The notes under the pieces: model-generated
Databases searched by the model: none
What the model saw: only the letters and a program-made list of their open reading frames with translations
Told to the model about the DNA's origin: nothing
Position numbers and translations under genes: made by a program
Shown here: positions 13,724-20,078 of the stretch, in pieces
How the letters are laid out: every line of letters starts with the position of its first letter
How positions within the stretch are numbered: the first letter of the stretch is position 1
IMG/VR virus record: IMGVR_UViG_3300046715_000069
Span: 1 to 47,551 of that record
Origin: a virus
Reading direction: 5' to 3' (one strand)
DNA length: 47,551 nt

Positions 13724-14163
13724 CCGCCGACCCGCTGACGTTCCTGCGTGACGCCCTGGACGCCCGGCAGAAGCAGGCTGAGGCGGCGGCCGAAGAGACC
13801 TGGCGGGCCGCGGACACGCCGTTCGGCCCCACCGTCCACATCGGCGACGACGGTGACACGTGGATCCGCGAAGGCCGAGGTGTCGATGCGGCGTACCGCT
13901 GCGATGACCCCGACGACACCTGCGCCGACGCCCGCAGCGGCTACCTCGCCGAGGCCCGGCTGATCGCCGAACTTGGCAGCCCCGCCGCCGTGCTGCGCAG
14001 GATCGCCGCCGACCGGAAGCTGATCGCGAGGCACCGCGACGACGGCTCCGGCAAGTGCGTCGAATGCGGCCAGGGCTACGGATGCGGCGACTGGGGACCC
14101 GACGCCCCATGCGACACCATCCGCGACCTCGCCGAAGGCTGGGGCTGGAAGGAGTACCAGTGA
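13720..14163 (+). CDS. DUF6221-like protein
   Basis: The 147-residue product begins LTFLRDALDARQKQAEAAAE and contains ARLIAELGSPAAVLRRIAAD and RKLIARH. It ends in a Cys motif CVECGQGYGCGDWGPDAPC and DTIRDLAEGWGWKE. This order matches the actinobacterial DUF6221 layout (an FL-x-RLDEDE-type start, PAxVLRxIxAxRxII, then a C-terminal PC-TLR segment). The start is a GTGA overlap. Function is unknown. Such genes are frequent in Streptomyces phages and integrative elements, supporting the proposed host range. Confidence 0.7.
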   Translation: MTADPLTFLRDALDARQKQAEAAAEETWRAADTPFGPTVHIGDDGDTWIREGRGVDAAYRCDDPDDTCADARSGYLAEARLIAELGSPAAVLRRIAADRKLIARHRDDGSGKCVECGQGYGCGDWGPDAPCDTIRDLAEGWGWKEYQ

Positions 14164-14363
14164 GCGCCAGGTCACGCGCATTGAACGACGTCGCCCGACA
14201 CTTCGAAGCGCTCCGCGACGGGGCGTGCGGCGAACTCCCGCGGGATGGCCAGCCGATCTACAACGGATGGGAGTCCTGGGATCGCGCAGCCGACATGGTG
14301 CGCCGTACCGCCGCCGACGAGACCTGGCGATCCCGAATCACCCGCAAGCTGCGACTCCGCTGA
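14160..14363 (+). CDS. Small hypothetical protein coupled to the DUF6221-like gene
   Basis: The 67-residue product starts in a GTGA overlap. It contains one helix (RALNDVARHFEALRDGACGE) and a C-terminal basic segment (WRSRITRKLRLR). No family was recognised. A 65-nt gap follows, in which GGCTCCC and GGGAGCC form a long-looped inverted repeat around the next ribosome-binding site. Confidence 0.5.
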   Translation: MSARSRALNDVARHFEALRDGACGELPRDGQPIYNGWESWDRAADMVRRTAADETWRSRITRKLRLR

Positions 14364-14428
14364 CTGCCGCGGGGTTGTCGGGTGGCTCCCGCACACTGTT
14401 GGGGTAGCCGCACGAGGGAGCCGCCACC

Positions 14429-15154
14429 ATGCACACGTCGCCCGTCGCCTGCCCCGGCCGCGAGAATCGCGTCTGGCGTGAAGCCGAGATCGCCCGCGTG
14501 GAGCAGGGCACGCCGCACGACCTGTCCCCACGCTGGGGTGACCCCGTCCACTGCGAACCCTGCACCCACCGCGCCCGCCAGCAGCTCGCTGAACTGCCCG
14601 AGCTCGTGGCCGCGATCTGGCTGGAAGCCACACACGCCTCCCGCGGCCCGAAGGTCGGCACGATCGGCCGGATCTCCGGCGCGATCCCGTCCTGGCCCGG
14701 CCAAGCCTCCCGCTTGCTGACCGACCTGATCGTCGGCGGGCTCCTTGAACTCGAAGACGACATCCGGGACCTGCGCCGCCTCAACGCCCGCCCCGGACGG
14801 GGTATCGAAGGCGCCGCAATGACCGGTGCCGTCCGGTTCCTCGGTGCGCACCTCGACTGGGCACTCACCCACCACCCCGCCGCGCAGGAGGCCCACGACC
14901 GGGACTCCGCCAACCCCGCCGCGCAAATCGGCGCGTGGCACCGGGCCGCACAGCGCTTTACCGCCCGGGATGCCCGGCTGGAGCACCACCGCGTCCCGTG
15001 CCCCCGCTGCGAACTCCTCACCCTGTTCCGGGCCGACGGTGACGACTACATAGCGTGCCGCAACCCGGCCTGCGAGTTGCTGCTGACGCCCAGCGAATAC
15101 CTCGACCACACGCGCAAAGTGGCCTTCGAATGCAAGGCGGACGCGGCTGCTTGA
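14429..15154 (+). CDS. Actinophage protein with C-terminal zinc ribbon
   Basis: The ATG at 14429 follows GAGGGA by 8 nt. The 241-residue product starts with a Cys-containing segment (CPGRENRVWREAEI, then VHCEPCTHRARQQLAELPEL). A helical middle (about residues 55-190) follows. It ends in a clear zinc ribbon: CPRCELLTLFRADGD, then YIACRNPACELLLTPSEYL. Proteins with this arrangement occur in Streptomyces phages and mobile elements, and a nucleic-acid-binding role is likely. The stop overlaps the -35 of the promoter at 15151. Confidence 0.65.
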   Translation: MHTSPVACPGRENRVWREAEIARVEQGTPHDLSPRWGDPVHCEPCTHRARQQLAELPELVAAIWLEATHASRGPKVGTIGRISGAIPSWPGQASRLLTDLIVGGLLELEDDIRDLRRLNARPGRGIEGAAMTGAVRFLGAHLDWALTHHPAAQEAHDRDSANPAAQIGAWHRAAQRFTARDARLEHHRVPCPRCELLTLFRADGDDYIACRNPACELLLTPSEYLDHTRKVAFECKADAAA

Positions 15155-15180
15155 CAGCTTGATCCCATTCGTGTCAGATT
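15151..15180 (+). promoter_or_regulatory. Strong promoter: perfect -35 and extended -10
   Basis: TTGACA (15151-15156) is a perfect -35. After 18 nt comes CAGATT (15175-15180), preceded by TG one base away (extended -10). This is the best housekeeping-type promoter I can see in the window. Transcription should begin near 15187, only about 22 nt before a terminator hairpin. Confidence 0.6.
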
Positions 15181-15186
15181 TCTGCC

Positions 15187-15240
15187 AGAGCATACGTGTC
15201 TTCTCAGGAGCCCCGGACCCAGCGTCCGGGGCTTTCTGTG
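15187..15240 (+). ncRNA. Possible about 54-nt RNA or attenuated leader
   Basis: The interval runs from the predicted start of the 15151 promoter to the end of the terminator at 15209-15240. If termination is efficient, the product is a very short RNA. If it is conditional, this is an attenuator controlling the excisionase-like gene at 15260. No reading frame with a ribosome-binding site fits inside it. This is a prediction from the two signals only. Confidence 0.3.
15209..15240 (+). terminator. Rho-independent terminator before the excisionase-like gene
   Basis: AGCCCCGGAC (15209-15218) pairs perfectly with GTCCGGGGCT (15224-15233) around a 5-nt loop and is followed by TTTCTGTG. Stem strength and the T-rich tail are typical of intrinsic terminators. 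Confidence 0.7.
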
Positions 15241-15259
15241 TTCCTGCGGGAGGTCACCG

Positions 15260-15472
15260 ATGGTTATCGACGGCGATCTGACGACGACCACGTGGACGAC
15301 CACGGAAGCCGCCGAGGCAGCGGGCGTGAGCACGGACGTGATCTACCAGTGGAAGCGCCGCGGGAAGATCGCACCCGTCAACCGTCGAGGCTGGCCCCGC
15401 TACCGGGCTCTCGACATCCTCCGGGCCGAAGCTGCGACCCGGCAGCGCGCACACCGCACCCACGCCGCCTGA
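15260..15472 (+). CDS. Excisionase-like / MerR-type HTH protein
   Basis: The ATG at 15260 follows GGGAGGT by 5 nt. The 70-residue product contains a winged-helix type motif: WTTTEAAEAAGVSTDVIYQW, then KRRGKIAPVNRRGWPRYRAL and DILRAEAATR. This is the AA-AGVS-x-IYxW-RRGK...Y-x4-L layout of small excisionases and MerR-like DNA-binding proteins. It lies 3 kb from the integrase and behind its own promoter/terminator element, so it could control the direction of recombination or act as a transcription factor. The HTH is clear; an excisionase role is inference. Confidence 0.65.
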   Translation: MVIDGDLTTTTWTTTEAAEAAGVSTDVIYQWKRRGKIAPVNRRGWPRYRALDILRAEAATRQRAHRTHAA

Positions 15473-15473
15473 G

Positions 15474-15677
15474 GTGGCCGCTTACATGGCCGCAGCGTTC
15501 GAGCGCGGCAGGCTCGTTTGCGAGATGGGCGGCGACGGCTGGGGCCTCACCGCGTGGGAGGCCACTGTCCTCGCTCACGATCTCCGCGAGGAGTTCCCCG
15601 GCGCGGTCGTGGCCATCCTCCCGGCCAAACCGTGCTGGGAAGGCGGCTGGCCATGGAGCGCCGAGGGTCGCCGATGA
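15474..15677 (+). CDS. Small hypothetical protein
   Basis: The GTG at 15474 lies one base after the previous stop; the ATG at 15486 is an alternative start. The 67-residue product has ERGRLVCEMGGDGWGLTAWE and LREEFPGAVVAILPAKPCWE, suggesting a small alpha/beta fold. It is coupled by ATGA to a 26-codon frame. Not recognised. Confidence 0.5.
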   Translation: MAAYMAAAFERGRLVCEMGGDGWGLTAWEATVLAHDLREEFPGAVVAILPAKPCWEGGWPWSAEGRR

Positions 15678-15754
15678 CCGCCCGCTGCATCCCACCGACT
15701 GTCCCGGCCGGTGGTGGCCCCCGCCGGGGCTCGCAGGCTGATGCCAGAAGGTGA
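15674..15754 (+). CDS. Possible 26-residue peptide
   Basis: This short frame starts in an ATGA overlap with the preceding gene and ends just before the hairpin at 15763. The peptide is Pro/Gly/Arg-rich (CIPPTVPAGGGPRRG) and carries no recognisable motif. Support is only the overlap geometry. Confidence 0.25.
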   Translation: MTARCIPPTVPAGGGPRRGSQADARR

Positions 15755-16085
15755 CGCCTGCCCCGCGCGGCCCGCTCTGACGGGCCGGGCCGCGCGGCCC
15801 TCCTACCCCCGCTGCCCAGCCGGCCCACGGACAGCCAGCCCGGCAGCGGGCCACAAACGGTCGGTGCCGCAAGGCCACCAGACCACGCCCCGGACCCGTC
15901 CCAGCCCACGGAGGCGCCACGGCAGGGGTACAAACGAGCGGCCTAGCCTCGGGGACGGGCAACGAGCCGCCACCCACAGACGGGGACGCCGCCGGCAGAC
16001 GAGGCCGTCGTCCCAGGTGGCCAGCACCGGTTCAACTCCGGAACGGCGGCGATCCCTGAACCCAATCCGTCTCAGAAGGAGCTCG
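15755..16085. other. 331-nt gap with hairpin, no convincing gene
   Basis: Apart from the hairpin at 15763-15797 and the ribosome-binding site AAGGAG before 16086, nothing coding is supported. An open frame through it encodes only an Arg/Pro/Thr-rich string typical of GC-rich non-coding DNA. A tRNA T-arm-like element (16026-16042) was examined and not accepted as a tRNA gene. The gap may hold regulatory or recombination sites that cannot be recognised by eye. Confidence 0.4.
15763..15797 (+). terminator. Strong GC hairpin, probable terminator
   Basis: CCGCGCGGCCCG (15763-15774) is a perfect complement of CGGGCCGCGCGG (15786-15797). An alternative inner hairpin is GCCCG-CTCTGA-CGGGC. It is followed by a pyrimidine-rich CCCTCCTACCCCC rather than a T-run. 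Confidence 0.5.
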
Positions 16086-16343
16086 ATGCGTCTCCGTGCC
16101 TTCGCCGCCGCTGCCGTCACCGTGGTGGCGCTGTCCGGTCTCGCCGCGTGCGGCCACCACGACCCCAACCCGGGCCCGACAGCCACACAGACCGGGCCGA
16201 CGCATCCGCCGACCTCCCGGCCGCCCACCACTCGGCCCCCGACGACTCCGCCGCCGCCGACAACCCCAGTGCCGACGATGTCTCCCACCACCCCGCCGAC
16301 GACACCACCGGTGACTACGCCGCCCACAACGGGCGTCAACTGA
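16086..16343 (+). CDS. Short lipoprotein with Pro/Thr-rich tail
   Basis: The ATG at 16086 follows AAGGAG by 5 nt. The 85-residue precursor has a lipoprotein signal peptide (MRLRAFAAAAVTVVALSGLA) ending in a lipobox with Cys22. The whole mature part is a low-complexity Pro/Thr stretch (PPTSRPPTTRPPTTPPPPTT and similar) with no folded domain. It would be a lipid-anchored, extended and possibly O-glycosylated surface string. Tandem hairpins follow the stop. It may be a surface-modifying lysogeny product; this is inference. Confidence 0.65.
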   Translation: MRLRAFAAAAVTVVALSGLAACGHHDPNPGPTATQTGPTHPPTSRPPTTRPPTTPPPPTTPVPTMSPTTPPTTPPVTTPPTTGVN

Positions 16344-16358
16344 GCACCGACCCATACG

Positions 16359-16414
16359 CCTGCCGCTGATCACGGCAGGAAGGAAGCCCCGGAGTCTCCA
16401 GGCCCGGGGCTTCC
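16359..16414 (+). terminator. Two tandem terminator-like hairpins
   Basis: CCTGCCG/CGGCAGG (16359-16365 and 16373-16379) is followed two bases later by GGAAGCCCCGG/CCGGGGCTTCC (16382-16392 and 16404-16414). Both stems are perfect. They isolate the lipoprotein gene from the next operon, which begins at 16433. Confidence 0.6.
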
Positions 16415-16432
16415 GAATTCCTGGAGGACCGC

Positions 16433-16684
16433 ATGGCACTCGAACGGCACCGTCTCGAAGTTCGCTGCCCCGGCGGCAACCCGAGCACCGCGACCATCCA
16501 CCTCGACGGACAGCAGTTGCTGTTCGTGACCCGCGTCGAGCTGGTTCTCGACGGGGACACGCGCGAGGCAGCGGTGCGGCTGACCGTCCCCGCCGCGATG
16601 CTGGACCTCGACGTGGACGCCGCGGTGTTCGTCACCGGGCACACCGACGAATCCGCCGCCCCGGACGCGGAACGCACGCCGTGA
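16433..16684 (+). CDS. Small beta-rich hypothetical protein
   Basis: The ATG at 16433 follows CTGGAGGA by 6-7 nt. The 83-residue product alternates strands (HRLEVRCPGGNPSTATIHLD, LLFVTRVELVLDGDTREAAV). It looks like a small beta sandwich. It is coupled by GTGA to the next gene. Not recognised. Confidence 0.6.
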   Translation: MALERHRLEVRCPGGNPSTATIHLDGQQLLFVTRVELVLDGDTREAAVRLTVPAAMLDLDVDAAVFVTGHTDESAAPDAERTP

Positions 16685-16995
16685 ACGAGCACATCGCCTC
16701 CTATCCGCACGGTACGGATCGCGTCGTCTGCACCTGCGGCTTTGACTCCGGCGTCGTTCCCCGCGCGTTCGCATGGCCGGACTACGACCGGGAGTGGAGC
16801 GACGGCCCTGTCGCCGCTGTGTGGCGCACGCACATCGCGGACATCACCTTCCAGACGCTCACCGCGCTCGGCTGGCGATTCGATGACAGCGAGCCCATGG
16901 CAGGCCGCGACTTCGACCCCAACCCCGGCGGCCACTGGACCGGTTGCGCCTGCAAGTGGTGCACCGCCGACCAGCCCGTCCACGAGAGGGCGTGA
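16681..16995 (+). CDS. Hypothetical protein with Cys/His motifs
   Basis: The 104-residue product starts in a GTGA overlap. It has VVCTCGFDSG near the start and HWTGCACKWCTADQPVHERA at the end. These could form a small metal site around the helical middle (AAVWRTHIADITFQTLTALG). It is followed by another GTGA overlap. Function unknown. Confidence 0.55.
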   Translation: MNEHIASYPHGTDRVVCTCGFDSGVVPRAFAWPDYDREWSDGPVAAVWRTHIADITFQTLTALGWRFDDSEPMAGRDFDPNPGGHWTGCACKWCTADQPVHERA

Positions 16996-17180
16996 CAGGC
17001 GTGCGGATCACCGTCGTGTCCGGCGACAAGCAGGTCTTCGTCCGCATCAAGGGCAACGGACGGAAGCAGCTCGCCCGCGCCGAAGCCACCGCGCGCCGGC
17101 TCCTCGACGCCACGCCGGTGCCCGAGCCGAAGAAGCCCATCGGATTCAGCGTAGGCAGCGATACCGAACTTGAGGACTGA
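16992..17180 (+). CDS. Small hypothetical protein
   Basis: A 62-residue product read from a GTGA overlap. It has an N-terminal beta hairpin (VRITVVSGDKQVFVRIKG) and a basic helix (GRKQLARAEATARRLLDA), then a short acidic tail. Not recognised. Confidence 0.55.
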   Translation: MTGVRITVVSGDKQVFVRIKGNGRKQLARAEATARRLLDATPVPEPKKPIGFSVGSDTELED

Positions 17181-17192
17181 GCGGAGCTCGCC

Positions 17193-17378
17193 GTGGCAGG
17201 AATCCTGCACATAGCACCGCAAGGCGACCTGATCACCCACGACACCTCATCCACCGAGGCTGACTGCGTCTGCGGACCCCGCACTGTTCCCGTGGAACAG
17301 AAGCACGGCGGCTACGGCTGGCTGATCGTCCACCACAGCCTCGACGGCCGAGAACGCGAGGAGTCCAACGATGCTTGA
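17193..17378 (+). CDS. Small hypothetical protein
   Basis: The GTG at 17193 follows GCGGAG. The 61-residue product contains HIAPQGDLITHDTSSTEADC, then VCGPRTVPVEQKHGGYGWLI, a small beta-rich chain with one CVC motif. Similar short proteins accompany phage structural genes in actinophages. Its stop lies within the first codons of the next gene. Confidence 0.5.
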   Translation: MAGILHIAPQGDLITHDTSSTEADCVCGPRTVPVEQKHGGYGWLIVHHSLDGREREESNDA

Positions 17379-17520
17379 GCTGATCTGCTACCTGGTCGCG
17401 GTCGTCCTACTCGCTCTGGCTGCGCTTCTGCCGGATCCGATGCGCCGGGACCGCATCGCCTACGCCGGACTCTGCGCGTCCGTCATCCCCGCATTCGTCC
17501 ACGCCGTACAGAACCACTGA
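17371..17520 (+). CDS. 49-residue membrane protein
   Basis: The ATG at 17371 overlaps the previous stop by 8 nt (ATGCTTGA). The product is MLELICYLVAVVLLALAALL, then PDPMRRDRIAYAGLCASVIP and AFVHAVQNH. It has one clear transmembrane helix, a basic loop and a second, weaker hydrophobic helix. It ends directly before the ribosome-binding site of the fibre-region genes. Its size and topology would suit a holin-type or regulatory membrane peptide, but the main lysis genes lie 27 kb away. Confidence 0.5.
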   Translation: MLELICYLVAVVLLALAALLPDPMRRDRIAYAGLCASVIPAFVHAVQNH

Positions 17521-17537
17521 CCGCGGGGGGAGGGGCC

Positions 17538-17909
17538 ATGGGGCAGCTCCCCACACAGGTGCAGTTCGCCACCGCGGCCGGCTCCCGGTGGCGGCAGACG
17601 TTCACCCTCACTGACGCCGACGGCACCGCGATCGACCTGTCTGGGATGGCGTGGGAGTTCGTGATCCGGCCGAACAGCACTGACACCACCGTCCCCGCCC
17701 TGGTGTCCGTCACCACGACCCCCAGCGCGCAGGGCCAGATCGACGTCGCCCCGCTCCAGGGCATCGTGACCGTCACCCTCAACCCCGCCGCCACGAGCCT
17801 CCTCAGGCAGGGCTCCCGCCCGCACGCCCTGTGGTCCAACCCCGGCACCACCACCCAGACCGTCTGGGCCGAAGGCCGGTTCAACACGCAGCTCGTCGCC
17901 AACCCGTGA
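17538..17909 (+). CDS. Small virion-associated beta protein
   Basis: The ATG at 17538 follows GGGGGAGGGG. The 123-residue product has a pattern seen in phage baseplate or fibre accessory domains: RWRQTFTLTDADGTAIDLSG, MAWEFVIRP and a C-terminal VTVTLNPAATSLLRQG. This resembles BppU-like N-terminal domains that anchor fibres. It sits directly upstream of a fibre gene (10-nt gap). A structural role is likely; the exact family is uncertain. Confidence 0.55.
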   Translation: MGQLPTQVQFATAAGSRWRQTFTLTDADGTAIDLSGMAWEFVIRPNSTDTTVPALVSVTTTPSAQGQIDVAPLQGIVTVTLNPAATSLLRQGSRPHALWSNPGTTTQTVWAEGRFNTQLVANP

Positions 17910-17919
17910 GGGGGCCGCG

Positions 17920-18894
17920 GTGACCGTCAACATCAGCCAGCCCCCCACCGTCGTCATCTCCACCGACGGCACCCAAGGACCGCGCGGCAACACGATGCTC
18001 AGCGGAGACGGCGCACCGGCACCGACGGTCGGGATCGACGGGGACTACTACACCGACGTCGCCAACTACCCGGCCACCGTCACCCTCTACGGCCCCAAGA
18101 CCGCCGGCGCATGGCCGGCCCAGGGCGTCGTCATCGGCGGCGGCGGATCCGTCGGCGCGCTCCTCGCCGTCAACAACCTCGCAGACGTCGACGACGCTGG
18201 CGTGTCCCGCAGCAACCTCGGGCTCGGCGACGCGGCCATCCTCGATGTCGGCGACACCACCAACACTGTGGCGGCAGGCGACGACAGCCGCTTCGGGCTG
18301 CTCCTCGGGACCATCCCCGTCACCGGTACCCCCGCCGCAGGCAAAGCCCCCATCCTCACCGGGCCAACAGCGGCAGCCTGGACCACGGTCGGCGGTGGCG
18401 GCGGTGGCGGTGCGACGATCACCACAGCAGACCTGCTCATCGACAAAGAAATCATCACGCTGCCCGCCTCACCCGGCAGCTACCGCATCATGACCACATC
18501 GCCCGCGACCGGCAGCTTCCCCATCGCCTGCTCCATCCCAGCAGCCGTCGGCGACCGAGTCCGCTGGTCCCTGTCCTGGATGCGCACCGGCGGCGTCCTC
18601 TTCTACGACGTCGCGCTCCTCAACTCCGCTGGCGGCTTCTCGCGGTTCACGTCCACACACAGCCCCACCCCGGCGGTAGAGGGCTACCCGCCGTACTACA
18701 ACCAGGAGCCGTCGTTCCCCGGCATCGCAGGCGACCAGCAGTTCGCCATCCAAGACAACGAAATCGACGGCAACGGCATGGTCACCTTCGCCCTCGCCTA
18801 CCAAGGTGCCACTGACGGACAGCAGCGCGCCTACTTCGGCGGCGGCTACCCCGGCTACTGGCTCCTCACCAACCTCGGACCCGAACCCGCCTGA
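17920..18894 (+). CDS. Putative tail fibre with collagen-like start
   Basis: The 324-residue product begins with a beta segment, then a short collagen-like stretch (DGTQGPRGNTMLSGDGAPAP) and the common fibre motif VGIDGDYYTDV...TLYGPKTAGAWP. Next is a fibre-like repeat region (NNLADVDDAGVSRSNLGLGD, TVAAGDDSRFG) and a Gly hinge (GGGGGGG at about residue 165). A 150-residue Tyr/Trp-rich C-terminal domain could bind a receptor (GYPPYYNQEPSFPGIAG). The start GTG follows GAGGGGG. It should project from the virion and contact the host surface. Unusually it lies upstream of the terminase genes, 20 kb from the other tail genes. Confidence 0.7.
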   Translation: MTVNISQPPTVVISTDGTQGPRGNTMLSGDGAPAPTVGIDGDYYTDVANYPATVTLYGPKTAGAWPAQGVVIGGGGSVGALLAVNNLADVDDAGVSRSNLGLGDAAILDVGDTTNTVAAGDDSRFGLLLGTIPVTGTPAAGKAPILTGPTAAAWTTVGGGGGGGATITTADLLIDKEIITLPASPGSYRIMTTSPATGSFPIACSIPAAVGDRVRWSLSWMRTGGVLFYDVALLNSAGGFSRFTSTHSPTPAVEGYPPYYNQEPSFPGIAGDQQFAIQDNEIDGNGMVTFALAYQGATDGQQRAYFGGGYPGYWLLTNLGPEPA

Positions 18895-18904
18895 CGGAGG
18901 CACC

Positions 18905-19303
18905 GTGACCTCGCCCGACATCACCGCCAGCACCCCCGGGCCGGCCTGCGCCGTCTGCGGCGGAATCGCGATCGTGCACTGGCAGCGGCGCCTCACCAGC
19001 GACGAGATCGCCGTCGAGCAGGCCAAGGAACAAGCCCGCCGCGACCAGCTCACGGCCCTCGCCGACCCGCAGCTGCCCCCGCCGGACTTCGGGCCCATGC
19101 CCGACTGCGCCGACTGGACCCGCGCCGTCTACGCCTGCATGACCCACGCCATCAACGGCAGTAACGACGCCGGCGCCCGCATCCACCAAGCCACCTGCAC
19201 CGCCCCCAACCCGGCAGACCTCCCCGGCTGCAACTGCACCCCCGAACCGCTACCGCAGCCCGACCCCGACCCGGTGCCGCCAGAGCTGCCGCCCGGCTGG
19301 TAG
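18905..19303 (+). CDS. Cys-rich hypothetical protein before the terminase
   Basis: The GTG at 18905 follows CGGAGG. The 132-residue product has an N-terminal CAVCGGIAIVHWQRRL, a charged helix (IAVEQAKEQARRDQLTALAD), VYACMTHAI and a C-terminal HQATCTAPNPADLPGCNC before a Pro-rich tail. The Cys/His pairs suggest one or two zinc sites. Such proteins recur next to actinophage terminase genes, but the role is unknown. Confidence 0.55.
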   Translation: MTSPDITASTPGPACAVCGGIAIVHWQRRLTSDEIAVEQAKEQARRDQLTALADPQLPPPDFGPMPDCADWTRAVYACMTHAINGSNDAGARIHQATCTAPNPADLPGCNCTPEPLPQPDPDPVPPELPPGW

Positions 19304-19320
19304 ACCCCCGGAGGGACGTG

Positions 19321-20061
19321 ATGGCGCGTCGCTCCCACCCCCAGGACTACGCCGGTGAACCCCCACCAGAACGGCGCTGCACCGCCACCGTCAAAGGCAA
19401 GAGGAAGACCGTCGGCCAGCGCTGCTCGCAGTGGTCCGTACAAGGCTCCGAGCTGTGCCCTTCCCACCAGCCCGGCGCCTGGGTTCCCTCCCACGACCCG
19501 CCACCCGAACGCCGCTGCCACGGGAAAAGCCTCGACGCCGACGGCCACCGCACCCGCCCCTGCAAACTGTGGGCCATCGCCGGCCTCACCGTCTGCTACC
19601 GCCACGGCGGCTCCAACCGGTACATGAGAGCGGCAGGTGAACGACGCGTGGCCGAAGACAAAGTCGAGAAGAAGGCCCGCGCCCTGGCGCTGCGCCTCGA
19701 CATCAACCCCGTCGACAACCCGCTGCAGGCCCTCGCCCAGCACATCGGCGAAGAGGTCCGTTTCAAGGACGCGCTCCTCAAGCTTGTCCAAGACCTGGAG
19801 GAGATCCGCTACAAGGGTGCGGCTGGCGAGCAGATCCGCGCCGAAATCACCCTGTACGAGCGGGCTCTCGACCGCATCGGCACCCGCTTGGCCGCCTACG
19901 CAAGGTTGGGCATCGACGAACGGCTCGCCGCGATCGAAGAGAAGCAGGCTGAGGCGGTCATCCGCGCCATCGAAGCGGCCCTCGCGCACGCTGGCATCAC
20001 AGGGCCAGCGCTCGTCGAAGCCCGGCAGGTCGCCGCGGCGGAGCTTCGAGCCGTGTCCTGA
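19321..20061 (+). CDS. terS: Terminase small subunit-like protein
   Basis: The 246-residue product has two tandem Cys/His modules: RRCTATVKGKRKTVGQRCSQ with LCPSHQPG, then RRCHGKS with RPCKLW and VCYRHGG. A long helical domain follows (EEVRFKDALLKLVQDLEEIR, EQIRAEITLYERALDRIGTR). It ends GIDERLAAIEEKQAEAVIRA. This layout and its place 17 nt before the large subunit fit the zinc-containing small terminase proteins of Streptomyces phages, which recognise the packaging site. The ATG at 19321 is preferred over the GTG at 19318 because of spacing from GGAGGGA. Confidence 0.7.
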   Translation: MARRSHPQDYAGEPPPERRCTATVKGKRKTVGQRCSQWSVQGSELCPSHQPGAWVPSHDPPPERRCHGKSLDADGHRTRPCKLWAIAGLTVCYRHGGSNRYMRAAGERRVAEDKVEKKARALALRLDINPVDNPLQALAQHIGEEVRFKDALLKLVQDLEEIRYKGAAGEQIRAEITLYERALDRIGTRLAAYARLGIDERLAAIEEKQAEAVIRAIEAALAHAGITGPALVEARQVAAAELRAVS

Positions 20062-20078
20062 CCGCAACGAGGTGAACC

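Noticed and set aside
16026-16042. tRNA T-arm-like sequence ACCGG-TTCAACT-CCGGA
   Set aside because: A forced cloverleaf of about 83 nt has two acceptor mismatches, no U33 in the anticodon loop and no GG in the D loop. It is not accepted as a tRNA gene. It could at most be a chance or attP-like tRNA fragment.
15711-16085. Open frame extending the Pro/Thr lipoprotein 125 codons upstream
   Set aside because: The lipoprotein signal peptide must be at the N-terminus, and the upstream part is an Arg-rich non-coding-like string. AAGGAG supports the ATG at 16086.
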